Below the pieces are notes generated by a model. It was not told the origin of the DNA, did no database searches, and saw only the letters and a list, made by a program, of their open reading frames with translations. DNA of 64,000 nucleotides, taken from Paragemmobacter amnigenus (GTDB taxonomy: Bacteria; Pseudomonadota; Alphaproteobacteria; Rhodobacterales; Rhodobacteraceae). The stretch covers positions 283,232-347,231 of the forward strand of contig NZ_JAAATX020000004.1 of NCBI RefSeq assembly GCF_009908265.2, written 5' to 3'. Within the stretch, counting starts at the first letter, position 1, and each line of letters opens with the position of its first letter. This document shows positions 26,514 to 34,862 of this stretch, piece after piece. Made by a program: the position numbers and the translations under genes.

Positions 26514-27392
26514 ATGATCCCCGACGTCATCCGCGCCCTGCCGTGGCAGGGACAGATCACCGCCGAACCCCTGCTGGGCGGCCTCTCCAACGAAAGCTGG
26601 AAGGTCACCGACGATGCGGGAACCCATGTCGTCCGCCTCGGCCGCGACTTCCCCTTCCATCATGTCGACCGCGGGCGCGAGGTGATGGTGGCCCGCGCCG
26701 CCCATGCCGCGGGATTCGGCCCCGCCCTGCGCCATGCCGAACCCGGTCTGTCGGTCGTGGAATTCCTGAACGCCCGCACATGGGGCCAGGGCGACCTGCG
26801 CGCCAATCCCGACCGCGTGGGCGACCTCCTCCGCCGCTTCCACGCCGAAATGCCCGCCCATGTCTCGGGCGCGGCCTTCCTCTTCTGGCCCTTCCACGTG
26901 ATCCGCGACTATGCCCGCACCCTGCGCGCGGGCGACAGCCCCTTCCTGCCCGACCTCCCCGCGCTCCTGTCACTCTCGGAGGAACTGGAATCCGCGCAGG
27001 TGCCGCTGCCCCTGATCTTCGGCCACCACGACCTCCTGCCCGCCAATGTCCTCGACGATGGCCAGCGCCTCTGGCTGATCGACTACGAATATGCAGGCTT
27101 CGGCACCGCGCTTTTCGACCTTGCGGGCGCCGCCTCCAACGCAGGCATGGCCCCCGACGAAACCGAAGCCCTCCTTCGCGCCTATTTCGGCGAAGCGCCC
27201 GCCGCACCCCTCCGCCGCGCCTTCGACGCCATGCACTGCACAAGCCTCCTGCGCGAGGCGATGTGGGCCATGGTCTCGGCCCTCCACCTCTCGGCCCCCG
27301 GCGCGGATTACACCGCCTATGCCCGCGAAAACCTCGACCGGCTTGCCGCCGCGCTCGACCTCTACCGCTCCCAGCACGGAAAGCAGACATGA
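26514..27392 (+). CDS. Choline/aminoglycoside-kinase-fold phosphotransferase
   Basis: This 292-residue protein has the APH fold: a nucleotide-binding N-lobe (LLGGLSNESWKV), the Brenner-type catalytic loop HHDLLPANVL and the metal-binding IDYEYAG. It resembles choline/ethanolamine kinases more than resistance enzymes. The ATG at 26514 is preceded by GGAAG; an ATG four codons upstream lacks one. Its TGA overlaps the ATG of the GcvT-type dehydrogenase, so the two are translated together, which suggests a methylamine- or choline-related substrate. A TTGACA at 26456-26461 may be part of its promoter. Confidence 0.8.
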   Translation: MIPDVIRALPWQGQITAEPLLGGLSNESWKVTDDAGTHVVRLGRDFPFHHVDRGREVMVARAAHAAGFGPALRHAEPGLSVVEFLNARTWGQGDLRANPDRVGDLLRRFHAEMPAHVSGAAFLFWPFHVIRDYARTLRAGDSPFLPDLPALLSLSEELESAQVPLPLIFGHHDLLPANVLDDGQRLWLIDYEYAGFGTALFDLAGAASNAGMAPDETEALLRAYFGEAPAAPLRRAFDAMHCTSLLREAMWAMVSALHLSAPGADYTAYARENLDRLAAALDLYRSQHGKQT

Positions 27393-29824
27393 CCCTTCCC
27401 ACCCACGCGCAGATCGTCGTCATCGGCGGCGGCATCATCGGCTGCTCCACCGCCTACCATCTGGCGCGCGACCACAAGGCCGACGTGGTGCTGCTGGAAC
27501 AGGGCAAGATCACCTCGGGCAGCACATGGCATGCCGCAGGGCTGGTGGGCCAACTCCGCGCCTCGGCCTCGATCACCCGCGTCCTCAAATACTCGGTCGA
27601 CCTCTACAAGGGCCTCGCGGCAGAGACCGGCCTTGATACCGGCTGGAAGATGACCGGCTGCCTGCGCCTTGCCACCAATCCCGACCGCTGGACCGAATAC
27701 CGCCGCCTCGCCACCACCGCCCGCTCCTTCGGGATGGAAATGCACCTGATCCCGCCGGACGAGGTCAAGCGCATGTGGCCGCTGATGGACACCTCCGACC
27801 TCGTGGGCGCAAGCTGGCTGCCGACCGACGGTCAGGCCAGCCCCTCCGACATCACCCAGTCGCTCGCCAAGGGCGCGCGGATGCATGGCGCGCGCCTGCA
27901 CGAAGGCGTCACCGTCACCGGCTTTGCCATGGACGGCCTCCGCATCACCGCCGTCCATACCGACCAAGGCACGATCCATTGCGAAAAGGTCGTCAACTGC
28001 GGCGGCATGTGGGCGCGCGAGATCGGCGCGATGGCAGGCATCAACGTCCCCCTGCAACCCGTGAAACACCAGTACATCGTCACCGAGAAGATCGACGGCC
28101 TCTCCCCCGACGCCCCCACCCTGCGCGACCCCGACCGCCGGACCTATTTCAAGGAAGAGGTGGGCGGGCTGGTCATGGGCGGCTATGAACCCAACCCGCA
28201 GGGCTGGGTGCAGGGCGATATCCCCAAGAACTGGGAATTCCGCCTCTTCGACGATGATTACGACCATTTCGCCCAACACCTCGAACAGGCCATCGCCCGC
28301 GTCCCCGCGCTTGAAAAGACCGGCGTGAAACAGATGATCAACGGCGCCGAAAGCTTCACCCCCGACGGCAACTTCATCCTCGGCCCCGCGCCGGAATGCG
28401 CCAACATGTATGTCGGCGCAGGCTTCAACGCCTTCGGCATCGCATCGGGGGGCGGCGCGGGCTGGGTTCTGGCCGAATGGGTCATGCGGGACGAAGCGCC
28501 CCTCGACCTCTGGGTCGTGGACATCCGCCGCTTCTCCGGCCTGCACCGCGACCGCGGTTGGGTCTTCGACCGCACGATGGAGGCTTACGGCAAACACTAC
28601 ACCATCGGATTCCCGCACGAGGAATACGAAAGCGGCCGCCCCCGCATCACCTCGCCCATTTACCAACGGCTCAAGGACCACCGCGCCGTCTTCGGCTCCA
28701 AACTCGGCTGGGAACGCCCCAACTGGTTCGCGCCTGCCGGAATGGAACCGCGCGACGTCTATTCCATGGGCCGTCAGAACTGGTTCGCCCCCGTCGGACA
28801 GGAACACGCCCATGTCCGCGAAAAGGTGGGCATCTTCGACCAGTCCTCCTTCGCCAAATACGAACTGACCGGCCCGAAAGCTGCCGAGGCGCTGGAATGG
28901 ATCTGCGCCAACCGCGTCGCCCGCGACACGGGCCGCCTGACCTATACCCAACTCCTCAACACCCGCGGCGGGATCGAGGCCGACCTCACCGTCGCCCGCC
29001 TGTCGGATGACCGCTTCTACATCGTCACCGGCACCGGCTTCCGCACGCACGACCTCGCATGGATCGCCGACCACCTGCCCGCGCAGGGCTGCACCCTGAC
29101 CGACGTCACCGAAGACTGGGGCACCCTCTCGCTCATGGGCCCCCTCGCCCGCGACGTGCTGGCGAAAGTCACCACCGCCGACGTGTCCAACACCGCCTTC
29201 CCCTTCGGCCACGCGCGCGAAATCACCATCGCCGGCGCCACCGTCCGCGCCCTGCGCGTGACCTATGTGGGCGAGCTTGGCTGGGAACTCCACACCCCCC
29301 TCGCCCATACCGGCGCGGTCTTCGACGCCCTTATGGCCGCAGGCGGCACCGCCATCCGCCCCGTCGGCTATCGCGCGCTGGAATCCCTGCGGCTGGAAAA
29401 GGGCTACCGCGCATGGTCCTCGGACATCACCCCCAACGACACCCCCTTCGAGGCCGGTCTGGGCTGGGCCGTCAAACTGAAATCTGCCATCCCCTTCATG
29501 GGCCGCGACGCCCTGCTGGCCGCACAGGGCAAACCGCTCTCCAAACGCTTCGCGGGCTTCACCCTCTCCGACCCCGACGCCGTCCTTGTCGGGCGCGAAA
29601 CGATCCTGCGCGACGGCGAACCCGTGGGCTATCTCACCTCGGGCGGCTATGGCTATACCATCGGAAAAAGCATCGGCTTCGGCTATGTCCGCAACGCGGC
29701 GGGCGTGACGGACGGTTGGCTGGCAGACGGGCGCTATGCCCTTGTCGTGGCTGGCGAAACCCTGCCCGCGACGCTGGCGGTCGAACCGCTGCATGACCCG
29801 GCCGGCCTGCGCATACGCGCCTGA
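27389..29824 (+). CDS. FAD-dependent N-methylglycine dehydrogenase (GcvT fusion)
   Basis: This 811-residue protein combines a DAO-type FAD domain (GGGIIG at 13-18), a middle FAO_M domain and C-terminal GcvT and GCV_T_C aminomethyltransferase domains. This is the layout of sarcosine or dimethylglycine dehydrogenases, which oxidise an N-methyl group and pass the carbon to tetrahydrofolate. H48 in GSTWHAAGL sits where relatives bind FAD covalently. The ATG at 27389 overlaps the stop of the kinase gene; the much longer open frame upstream is a shadow of the regulator and kinase genes. Sarcosine from the creatinase at 11099 is an attractive substrate, but dimethylglycine is not excluded. Confidence 0.88.
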   Translation: MTLPTHAQIVVIGGGIIGCSTAYHLARDHKADVVLLEQGKITSGSTWHAAGLVGQLRASASITRVLKYSVDLYKGLAAETGLDTGWKMTGCLRLATNPDRWTEYRRLATTARSFGMEMHLIPPDEVKRMWPLMDTSDLVGASWLPTDGQASPSDITQSLAKGARMHGARLHEGVTVTGFAMDGLRITAVHTDQGTIHCEKVVNCGGMWAREIGAMAGINVPLQPVKHQYIVTEKIDGLSPDAPTLRDPDRRTYFKEEVGGLVMGGYEPNPQGWVQGDIPKNWEFRLFDDDYDHFAQHLEQAIARVPALEKTGVKQMINGAESFTPDGNFILGPAPECANMYVGAGFNAFGIASGGGAGWVLAEWVMRDEAPLDLWVVDIRRFSGLHRDRGWVFDRTMEAYGKHYTIGFPHEEYESGRPRITSPIYQRLKDHRAVFGSKLGWERPNWFAPAGMEPRDVYSMGRQNWFAPVGQEHAHVREKVGIFDQSSFAKYELTGPKAAEALEWICANRVARDTGRLTYTQLLNTRGGIEADLTVARLSDDRFYIVTGTGFRTHDLAWIADHLPAQGCTLTDVTEDWGTLSLMGPLARDVLAKVTTADVSNTAFPFGHAREITIAGATVRALRVTYVGELGWELHTPLAHTGAVFDALMAAGGTAIRPVGYRALESLRLEKGYRAWSSDITPNDTPFEAGLGWAVKLKSAIPFMGRDALLAAQGKPLSKRFAGFTLSDPDAVLVGRETILRDGEPVGYLTSGGYGYTIGKSIGFGYVRNAAGVTDGWLADGRYALVVAGETLPATLAVEPLHDPAGLRIRA

Positions 29825-29829
29825 CCGCT

Positions 29830-29854
29830 GCGCCCGCCCCGCACAGGCGGGCGC
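29830..29854 (+). terminator. Terminator hairpin after the GcvT-type dehydrogenase
   Basis: Stem GCGCCCGCC (29830-29838) pairs perfectly with 29846-29854 around a 7-base loop and is followed by AATTTCTCCTT. It starts five bases after the stop codon. Confidence 0.7.
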
Positions 29855-29920
29855 AATTTCTCCTTCCAATCCGGCAGTAAACGGCGCCTTATCCGCATCA
29901 CCCCTTCCCTATGGTGCCGA

Positions 29921-30835
29921 ATGGATCGTCTCGACTGCGACCGCCTGTTTCTTGCCGTGATGGAAACCGGCAGCTTTGCCGCCGCCGCCCGCCGCATGGG
30001 CCTCTCCTCAGGTCAGGCGTCCAAGCTGATCTCGCGGCTCGAATCCGAACTCGGCGTGCGGCTCCTCAACCGAACCACCCGCGCCCTGTCCCCGACCGAA
30101 GTGGGGCAGGCCTATCACGACCGCATCCGCGCCATCATCGACGACCTCGACGCGCTGGACGCACAGGTCAAGGACCGCGCCGCCACCCCGCGCGGGCGGC
30201 TCAGGCTCACCGCGCCGCTCACCTTCGGCACTCTCCGCCTTGTCCCCGCGCTCAACGACTTCGCGCGCCTCTATCCGGAAATCGAACTCGACGTCTCCTT
30301 CACCGACCGCATGGTCAGCCTCGTAGACGAAGGCTTCGACGCCGCCATCCGCGCGGGCCGCGTCACCGATACCAGCCTGATCGCCCGCAAACTCTGCGAC
30401 ATGCACACCGTCGTCGTGGCCTCCGACGCCTATCTCTTCACCCATGGCGCGCCCGCCCACCCCACCGACCTGCCGCGCCACCGATGCATCATCGACACCA
30501 ACTTCCGCGACCCGCTCCTGTGGCGCTTCCGCGACGGCGATGCGGCGCTGACCGTGCCCCTCACGGGACGTCTGCGCTATTCCAACGCCGAAGCCTGCCT
30601 TCAGGCCGCCGAAACCGGCCTCGGCATCGCCCATGTGCCCGATTTCGTCGCCGCCCCCAGCCTTGCCGCAGGCCGCACCCGCACCCTCCTCGACCGCTAC
30701 CGCGAGGCGCCGGGCGGCATCTACGCCATGTATCCCCCGGGCCGCCACCTTGCCGCCAAGGTGCGCGTGCTTGTCGACTTCCTCGCCGCCCGCTTCCGCG
30801 GCGGGGTGGACTGGGCCGTGCCACAGGGGCAATAA
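29921..30835 (+). CDS. LysR-family regulator of the quinone-stress-like cluster
   Basis: This 304-residue protein has the LysR winged helix at the N-terminus (FLAVMETGSFAAAARRMG, SSGQASKLISRLESELG) and an effector-binding domain (about 90-290). It lies upstream of and in the same direction as a DoxX gene, 115 bases away, with three GGAATT boxes in between. It probably regulates the four genes that follow. Confidence 0.88.
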   Translation: MDRLDCDRLFLAVMETGSFAAAARRMGLSSGQASKLISRLESELGVRLLNRTTRALSPTEVGQAYHDRIRAIIDDLDALDAQVKDRAATPRGRLRLTAPLTFGTLRLVPALNDFARLYPEIELDVSFTDRMVSLVDEGFDAAIRAGRVTDTSLIARKLCDMHTVVVASDAYLFTHGAPAHPTDLPRHRCIIDTNFRDPLLWRFRDGDAALTVPLTGRLRYSNAEACLQAAETGLGIAHVPDFVAAPSLAAGRTRTLLDRYREAPGGIYAMYPPGRHLAAKVRVLVDFLAARFRGGVDWAVPQGQ

Positions 30836-30849
30836 CTTCCATTTCAGAA

Positions 30850-30892
30850 GGAATTAAGTTCCAAACAGCGGAATTATCATCCCTTCGGAATT
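30850..30892 (+). promoter_or_regulatory. Three GGAATT boxes, candidate operator/promoter
   Basis: GGAATTAAGTTCC at 30850-30862 is a near palindrome (GGAA/TTCC arms). Two more GGAATT copies follow at 30870 and 30887, at 20- and 17-base intervals. They lie in the only AT-richer stretch between the LysR gene and the DoxX gene, so they are candidates for binding of that regulator. Confidence 0.45.
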
Positions 30893-30950
30893 GGTCCATC
30901 TTCCCCTCACCGCCGCCCCCAAGGACGGCCACCACAAAGGGAACCTGACC

Positions 30951-31367
30951 ATGACCGCCATCACCTCCTCCTCTGCCTCGGCCAGCAATGCCGACCTCGC
31001 CGCCACGCTGCTCCGCGTCACCTCGGGCGTGTGGTTCCTGCTCCATGCAGGGCTCAAGATCTTCATCTTCACTCCCGCCGGGACCGCAGGCTTCTTCGAA
31101 TCGATCGGCCTGCCCGCCATCCTCGCCTATGTCGTGATCGCGGCCGAACTCCTGGGCGGCCTCGCCCTCATCGCGGGCTTCAAGACGCGCATCGTCTCGC
31201 TCGCGCTCTCCGTCATCCTCATCGGCTCGATCTACACCCCCCACTTCGCCGCGGGCTTCTTCTTCTCGAACCCGAACGGCGGCTGGGAATTCCCCGCCTT
31301 CTGGACGCTGACGCTCTGGGCTCTGGCCCTGCTGGGCGACGGCGCCTACGCTGTCGGCAAGCGCTGA
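30951..31367 (+). CDS. DoxX-family membrane protein
   Basis: This 138-residue inner-membrane protein has four hydrophobic segments (LLRVTSGVWFLLHAG, AILAYVVIAAELLGGLALI, VSLALSVILIGSIY and FWTLTLWALALLG). DoxX proteins are often found with quinone- or thiol-stress enzymes. The ATG at 30951 gives a short soluble lead; a longer frame from 30891 would cover the operator region. It is the first gene of a tight four-gene set. Confidence 0.85.
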   Translation: MTAITSSSASASNADLAATLLRVTSGVWFLLHAGLKIFIFTPAGTAGFFESIGLPAILAYVVIAAELLGGLALIAGFKTRIVSLALSVILIGSIYTPHFAAGFFFSNPNGGWEFPAFWTLTLWALALLGDGAYAVGKR

Positions 31368-31388
31368 CACCCTGGCCGGAGAAACGCG

Positions 31389-32198
31389 ATGAGCACCGCA
31401 TCAGCCCCCATGGAAATCGGCACCGTCACCCTGACCGTGCACGACCTTTCCCGCACCGCCGACTTCTACGCCCGCGCCCTCGGACTGGAGAAACTCCGCT
31501 CCGACAAGGCCGAGGCGGTGATGGGCGCGGGCAACCGGGCGCTGGTGCGGCTCATCGCCGACCCCGCCGCGCGCGAACGCTCCCCGCGCGAGGCGGGCCT
31601 CTTCCACACCGCGATCCTGATGCCCGACCGCGCCTCGCTGGGCGCATGGGTCCACCATGCCAGCAACACCCGCCTTCCCGTGCAGGGCGCCTCGGACCAC
31701 AAGGTCAGCGAGGCGATCTATTTCGCCGATCCCGAAGGCAACGGCATCGAAATCTACGTCGACCGCCCGCGCGACCAGTGGACGAAACCCGACGGCACGA
31801 TCCACATGACCACCGACCCGCTGGATATCGAAGACCTCGCCGCCGCCGCCCGCACCCCGTGGCAAGGCGCGCCCGCAGGCACGACCGTGGGCCACGTCCA
31901 TCTGCAGGTGGGCGATGTCAAACAGGCCGAAGCCTTCTACAACGGCACCCTCGGTTTCCCCGTCACCGCCCATTACCCCGGCGCGGCCTTCTACGGCGCG
32001 GGCGGCTATCACCACCACCTCGCCACCAACATCTGGAACAGCCGCGGCGCAGGCCCCCGCACACCCTCCACCGGCCTCACCGCCGTGGAAATCCTTGCCG
32101 ACGCTGCCTCCACCGCCGCGATCCGCGCCAAGGCGGGCCGCACCACCGACCTGACGGACCCGTGGGGCACCCGCATCATCGTGACGGAGAAAGCCTGA
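31389..32198 (+). CDS. VOC-family (glyoxalase/ring-cleaving dioxygenase-like) protein
   Basis: This 269-residue protein has two vicinal-oxygen-chelate modules (about 8-125 and 150-265). Candidate metal ligands are seen in FHTAILM, GIEIYVDRP, GHVHLQVGD and YHHHLATN. It resembles CatE/MhqO-type ring-cleaving dioxygenases. GGAG precedes the start, 21 bases after the DoxX gene, and its TGA overlaps the next ATG. A quinol or catechol substrate is inferred from the neighbours. Confidence 0.85.
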   Translation: MSTASAPMEIGTVTLTVHDLSRTADFYARALGLEKLRSDKAEAVMGAGNRALVRLIADPAARERSPREAGLFHTAILMPDRASLGAWVHHASNTRLPVQGASDHKVSEAIYFADPEGNGIEIYVDRPRDQWTKPDGTIHMTTDPLDIEDLAAAARTPWQGAPAGTTVGHVHLQVGDVKQAEAFYNGTLGFPVTAHYPGAAFYGAGGYHHHLATNIWNSRGAGPRTPSTGLTAVEILADAASTAAIRAKAGRTTDLTDPWGTRIIVTEKA

Positions 32199-33142
32199 TG
32201 CTCGTCAACGGCAAATGGGTCGCCAAATGGGACCCCGTGCAGGCCAAGGATGAAAAGGGCGGCTTCGTCCGCCAGACATCCACCTTCCGCAACTGGGTCA
32301 CCCCTGACGGCAGCGCCGGCCCCACCGGAACCGGCGGCTTCAAGGCCGAAGCGGGGCGCTACCACCTCTATGTCGCCCTCATCTGCCCATGGGCCTGCCG
32401 CACCCTGATGGCCCGCAAGCTCAAGGGGCTGGAGGACGCGATCACCATCTCCATCGTCGAACCGGAACTGACCGATCAGGGCTGGCGCTTCGCCGCCGGT
32501 GCCGATCCGGTGAACGGCGCCACCTACATGCACGATCTCTACACCAAGGCCGACCCGCAGGTCAGCGGCCGCGCCACCGTCCCCGTCCTCTGGGACAAGG
32601 CGACCGGCACCATCGTCAACAACGAAAGCGCCGAGATCCTCCGCATCCTCAACACAGGCTTCGGCGCGCTGGCGAAAGGCCCCGACCTCTACCCCGCCGA
32701 CCTCGCCGCCGAAATCGACGCGCTGAACGACGCGATCTACCCCGCGCTCAACAACGGCGTCTACCGCGCCGGCTTCGCCACCACCCAGCTCGCCTATGAG
32801 GAAGCCTTCCGCGACGTCTTCGCCACCCTCGACGCGCTGGAAACCCGCCTGTCGGACGGGCGGCAATGGCTGCACGGCGACCGCTTCACCGAAACCGACA
32901 TCCGCGCCTTCGTCACGCTCGCCCGCTTCGACGCGGCCTATCACGGCCTCTTCAAGTGCAACCTGCGCCGTCTGTCGGACTACCCGCTTCTGACCGCCTA
33001 CAGCGCCCGCGTCTACCGCCTGCCGGGGATCGCCGAAACCGTCAGCATCGACCACATCAAGCGCGGCTACTACTCGATCAAGGCGCTCAATCCGAACGGG
33101 ATCGTGCCGCTTGGTCCGAAACTGGACTGGCTGGTTCCATGA
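32198..33142 (+). CDS. Glutathionyl-hydroquinone reductase (Xi-class GST)
   Basis: This 314-residue enzyme reduces glutathionyl-hydroquinones to hydroquinones using glutathione. The active-site motif CPWA is at 63-66, followed by the thioredoxin-like fold and an alpha-helical GST C-domain. The ending PNGIVPLGP is typical of YqjG/ECM4 proteins. It overlaps its neighbours at both ends (TGATG and ATGA), so it is translated with the VOC and esterase genes. Quinone detoxification is the expected role. Confidence 0.9.
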   Translation: MLVNGKWVAKWDPVQAKDEKGGFVRQTSTFRNWVTPDGSAGPTGTGGFKAEAGRYHLYVALICPWACRTLMARKLKGLEDAITISIVEPELTDQGWRFAAGADPVNGATYMHDLYTKADPQVSGRATVPVLWDKATGTIVNNESAEILRILNTGFGALAKGPDLYPADLAAEIDALNDAIYPALNNGVYRAGFATTQLAYEEAFRDVFATLDALETRLSDGRQWLHGDRFTETDIRAFVTLARFDAAYHGLFKCNLRRLSDYPLLTAYSARVYRLPGIAETVSIDHIKRGYYSIKALNPNGIVPLGPKLDWLVP

Positions 33143-33747
33143 CGCACCTTGCCATCCTCCTCCACGGCGTCGGCGCGCATGGGTCTTCCATCGCATGGAT
33201 GGCCGACCACCTCGCCCTGCCGGGCCTTGCCTTCGCCGCCCCCGACGCGCCCTTCGCCTTTGATCAGGCCCCCGGCGGCCCCGCCCGCCAATGGTTCAGC
33301 GTGACAGGCGTCACCTCCGACAACCGCGCCGCCCGCGTGACGGCGGCCCGCGCGCCCTTCGACGCCGTCCTGTCCGACACCATCGCGGCGCATGGCCTCT
33401 CCGGCCAGCCCGCCCGCGTTGCCCTCATCGGCTTCTCCCAAGGCGCGATCATGGCGCTGGACGCCGTGGCGTCCGGCCGCTGGCCCGTCGGCGCGCTCGT
33501 GGCCTTCTCCGGCCGCCTCGCCACGCAGCCGCCCCTCACCCCCTCCCCCGCGCCGATCCTCATCGCCCACGGGCAACAGGACACGGTCATCCCAGCGACC
33601 GAGGCGCAATCCGCCCACCAGCGCCTCACCGCCGCAGGCGCCCATCCCGACCTGATCCTCGAAGACCGCGTCGGCCACGCCCCCGGCCCCGAAGGCATGG
33701 CCCGCGCGCGCCACCTCCTCGCCGCATGGGTGACGCCTGTCGCCTGA
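33139..33747 (+). CDS. Alpha/beta-hydrolase of the phospholipase/carboxylesterase type
   Basis: This 202-residue serine hydrolase has an LLHGVG oxyanion segment, nucleophile S100 in GFSQG, and likely D148 (HGQQDTVIP) and H180 (RVGHAPG) as the rest of the triad. It resembles small carboxylesterases such as MhqD. It overlaps the preceding gene by four bases and ends the cluster. The substrate is unknown. Confidence 0.85.
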   Translation: MTHLAILLHGVGAHGSSIAWMADHLALPGLAFAAPDAPFAFDQAPGGPARQWFSVTGVTSDNRAARVTAARAPFDAVLSDTIAAHGLSGQPARVALIGFSQGAIMALDAVASGRWPVGALVAFSGRLATQPPLTPSPAPILIAHGQQDTVIPATEAQSAHQRLTAAGAHPDLILEDRVGHAPGPEGMARARHLLAAWVTPVA

Positions 33748-33759
33748 GGCAAACCCCGC

Positions 33760-33818
33760 GCCCCGGGCCTGACCCGGGGCCTCCCTCCGCCCCACCGGGC
33801 CCCGGATCAGGTCCGGGG
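33760..33818. repeat. Pair of GC-rich palindromes between convergent genes
   Basis: The first palindrome (GCCCCGGG ... CCCGGGGC, 33760-33780) and the second (CCCCGGA/TCCGGGG arms at 33800-33806 and 33812-33818) are related and in opposite orientation. They can also pair with each other as a larger stem. They lie between the esterase stop and the end of glpR, and the second covers the glpR stop codon. They look like a dispersed intergenic repeat that also serves as a bidirectional terminator. Confidence 0.6.
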
Positions 33819-34586
33819 CGGGGTCTCCGTCGCCACCACCACCTCGGTCCCCCATTCCGCGCATTTCCGCGCCAGCTCCTGCGGCAGCGGCTGGTCGGTA
33901 AAGACCACCGTGATCTCCGACAGCGACGCCAGCCGCGCAGGCGCACTCCGGTCCAGCTTGGAATGGTCGCAGACCAGAAACACCTTGCGCGCCTGCCGGA
34001 TGATCGCCTTGGACACCCGCACCTCGGCCAGATCGAAATCCAGCAGGTCCCCGTCCCGATCCAGCGCCGACGCCCCGATCACCGCGTAATCCACCTTAAA
34101 CTGCTCGAAGAACTGCGTCGTCAGCTCCCCCACCAGCCCACCATCCGACCGGCGCAACGCCCCCCCCGCCACCATGATCTCGCAGCCCGGATTGGCGGCC
34201 AGCGTATTGGCGACGTTCATGTTGTTCGTCACCACCGTGATGTTGCGATGCCCCAGCAACTCCTGCGCCACCGCCTCGGTGGTCGTGCCTAGGTTCATGA
34301 TGAGCGAGCAATTCTCCGGAATCGCTGCCGCGCAGGCCCGCGCGATGGCGGCCTTCGCCCCCTCGTTCATCCGCCGCCGCTGTTCATAGCCAAGGTTCGC
34401 CACGCCCGTCTTGGGCACGGCCCCGCCATGCACGCGGTCCAGATGCCCCAGATCGGCCAGTTCCGTCAGGTCACGGCGGATCGTCTGCAAGGTCACGTCA
34501 AACCGCTGGGCAAGGTCTTCGACCATCACCCGCCCCTCGGCGCGGGCGATCTCCAGTATCTCGCTCTGACGGAAACTCAGCGCCAC
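33807..34586 (-). CDS. glpR: DeoR-family glycerol regulon repressor
   Basis: This 259-residue protein has an N-terminal DeoR helix-turn-helix (RQSEILEIARAEGRVMVED and VTLQTIRRDLTELADLG) and a C-terminal sugar-phosphate-sensing domain (NLGTTTEAVAQELL and DFDLAEVRVSKAII). It is divergent from glpD-STPQUVK and is the expected glycerol-3-phosphate-responsive repressor. The intergenic region has repeated TTCGTTT boxes that are good candidate binding sites. Confidence 0.9.
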   Translation of the reverse strand: MALSFRQSEILEIARAEGRVMVEDLAQRFDVTLQTIRRDLTELADLGHLDRVHGGAVPKTGVANLGYEQRRRMNEGAKAAIARACAAAIPENCSLIMNLGTTTEAVAQELLGHRNITVVTNNMNVANTLAANPGCEIMVAGGALRRSDGGLVGELTTQFFEQFKVDYAVIGASALDRDGDLLDFDLAEVRVSKAIIRQARKVFLVCDHSKLDRSAPARLASLSEITVVFTDQPLPQELARKCAEWGTEVVVATETPPRT

Positions 34587-34767
34587 CGGACGTTCCTTTT
34601 ACTTCGCCCCTGATCGCGCAGTTTCGGCAAACCGATACGGACGATCAAGCCGGAAAATCCGCCGCAACCGCGGCCCGCATCATGCCGCGGCGCAGCGCGA
34701 AAATGCGCGCTTGCAGCCGAACCGCTGAATTATCAGCGGGTTACCCGACGCCACTTGCGCGCCAATG

Positions 34768-34831
34768 TTCGTTTTTTCATTAATCGCGCATAAACGAAAA
34801 AAACGGATTGACCAAAAGGCGCGATTCGTTT
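34768..34831. promoter_or_regulatory. Candidate GlpR operator: three TTCGTTT/AAACGAA boxes
   Basis: TTCGTTT occurs at 34768-34774 and 34825-34831, and its complement AAACGAA at 34792-34798 (within ATAAACGAAAAAAACGG). They lie in the 276-base glpR-glpD gap, the last one 32 bases before the glpD start. DeoR/GlpR-type repressors often bind repeated boxes of this TTCG/CGAA type, so repression of glpD is plausible. Confidence 0.6.
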
Positions 34832-34862
34832 CAACCTGCAGCCCGCTAGGGAGGAGACCGGC

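Noticed and set aside
25733..27388. Upstream extension of the GcvT-type dehydrogenase frame
   Set aside because: The extension overlaps the response regulator and the kinase-fold gene in another frame and is proline/arginine-rich. The ATG at 27389 starts the FAD domain exactly.
27362..29869. 835-residue minus-strand frame
   Set aside because: It is antisense to the GcvT-type dehydrogenase and has no recognisable domain.
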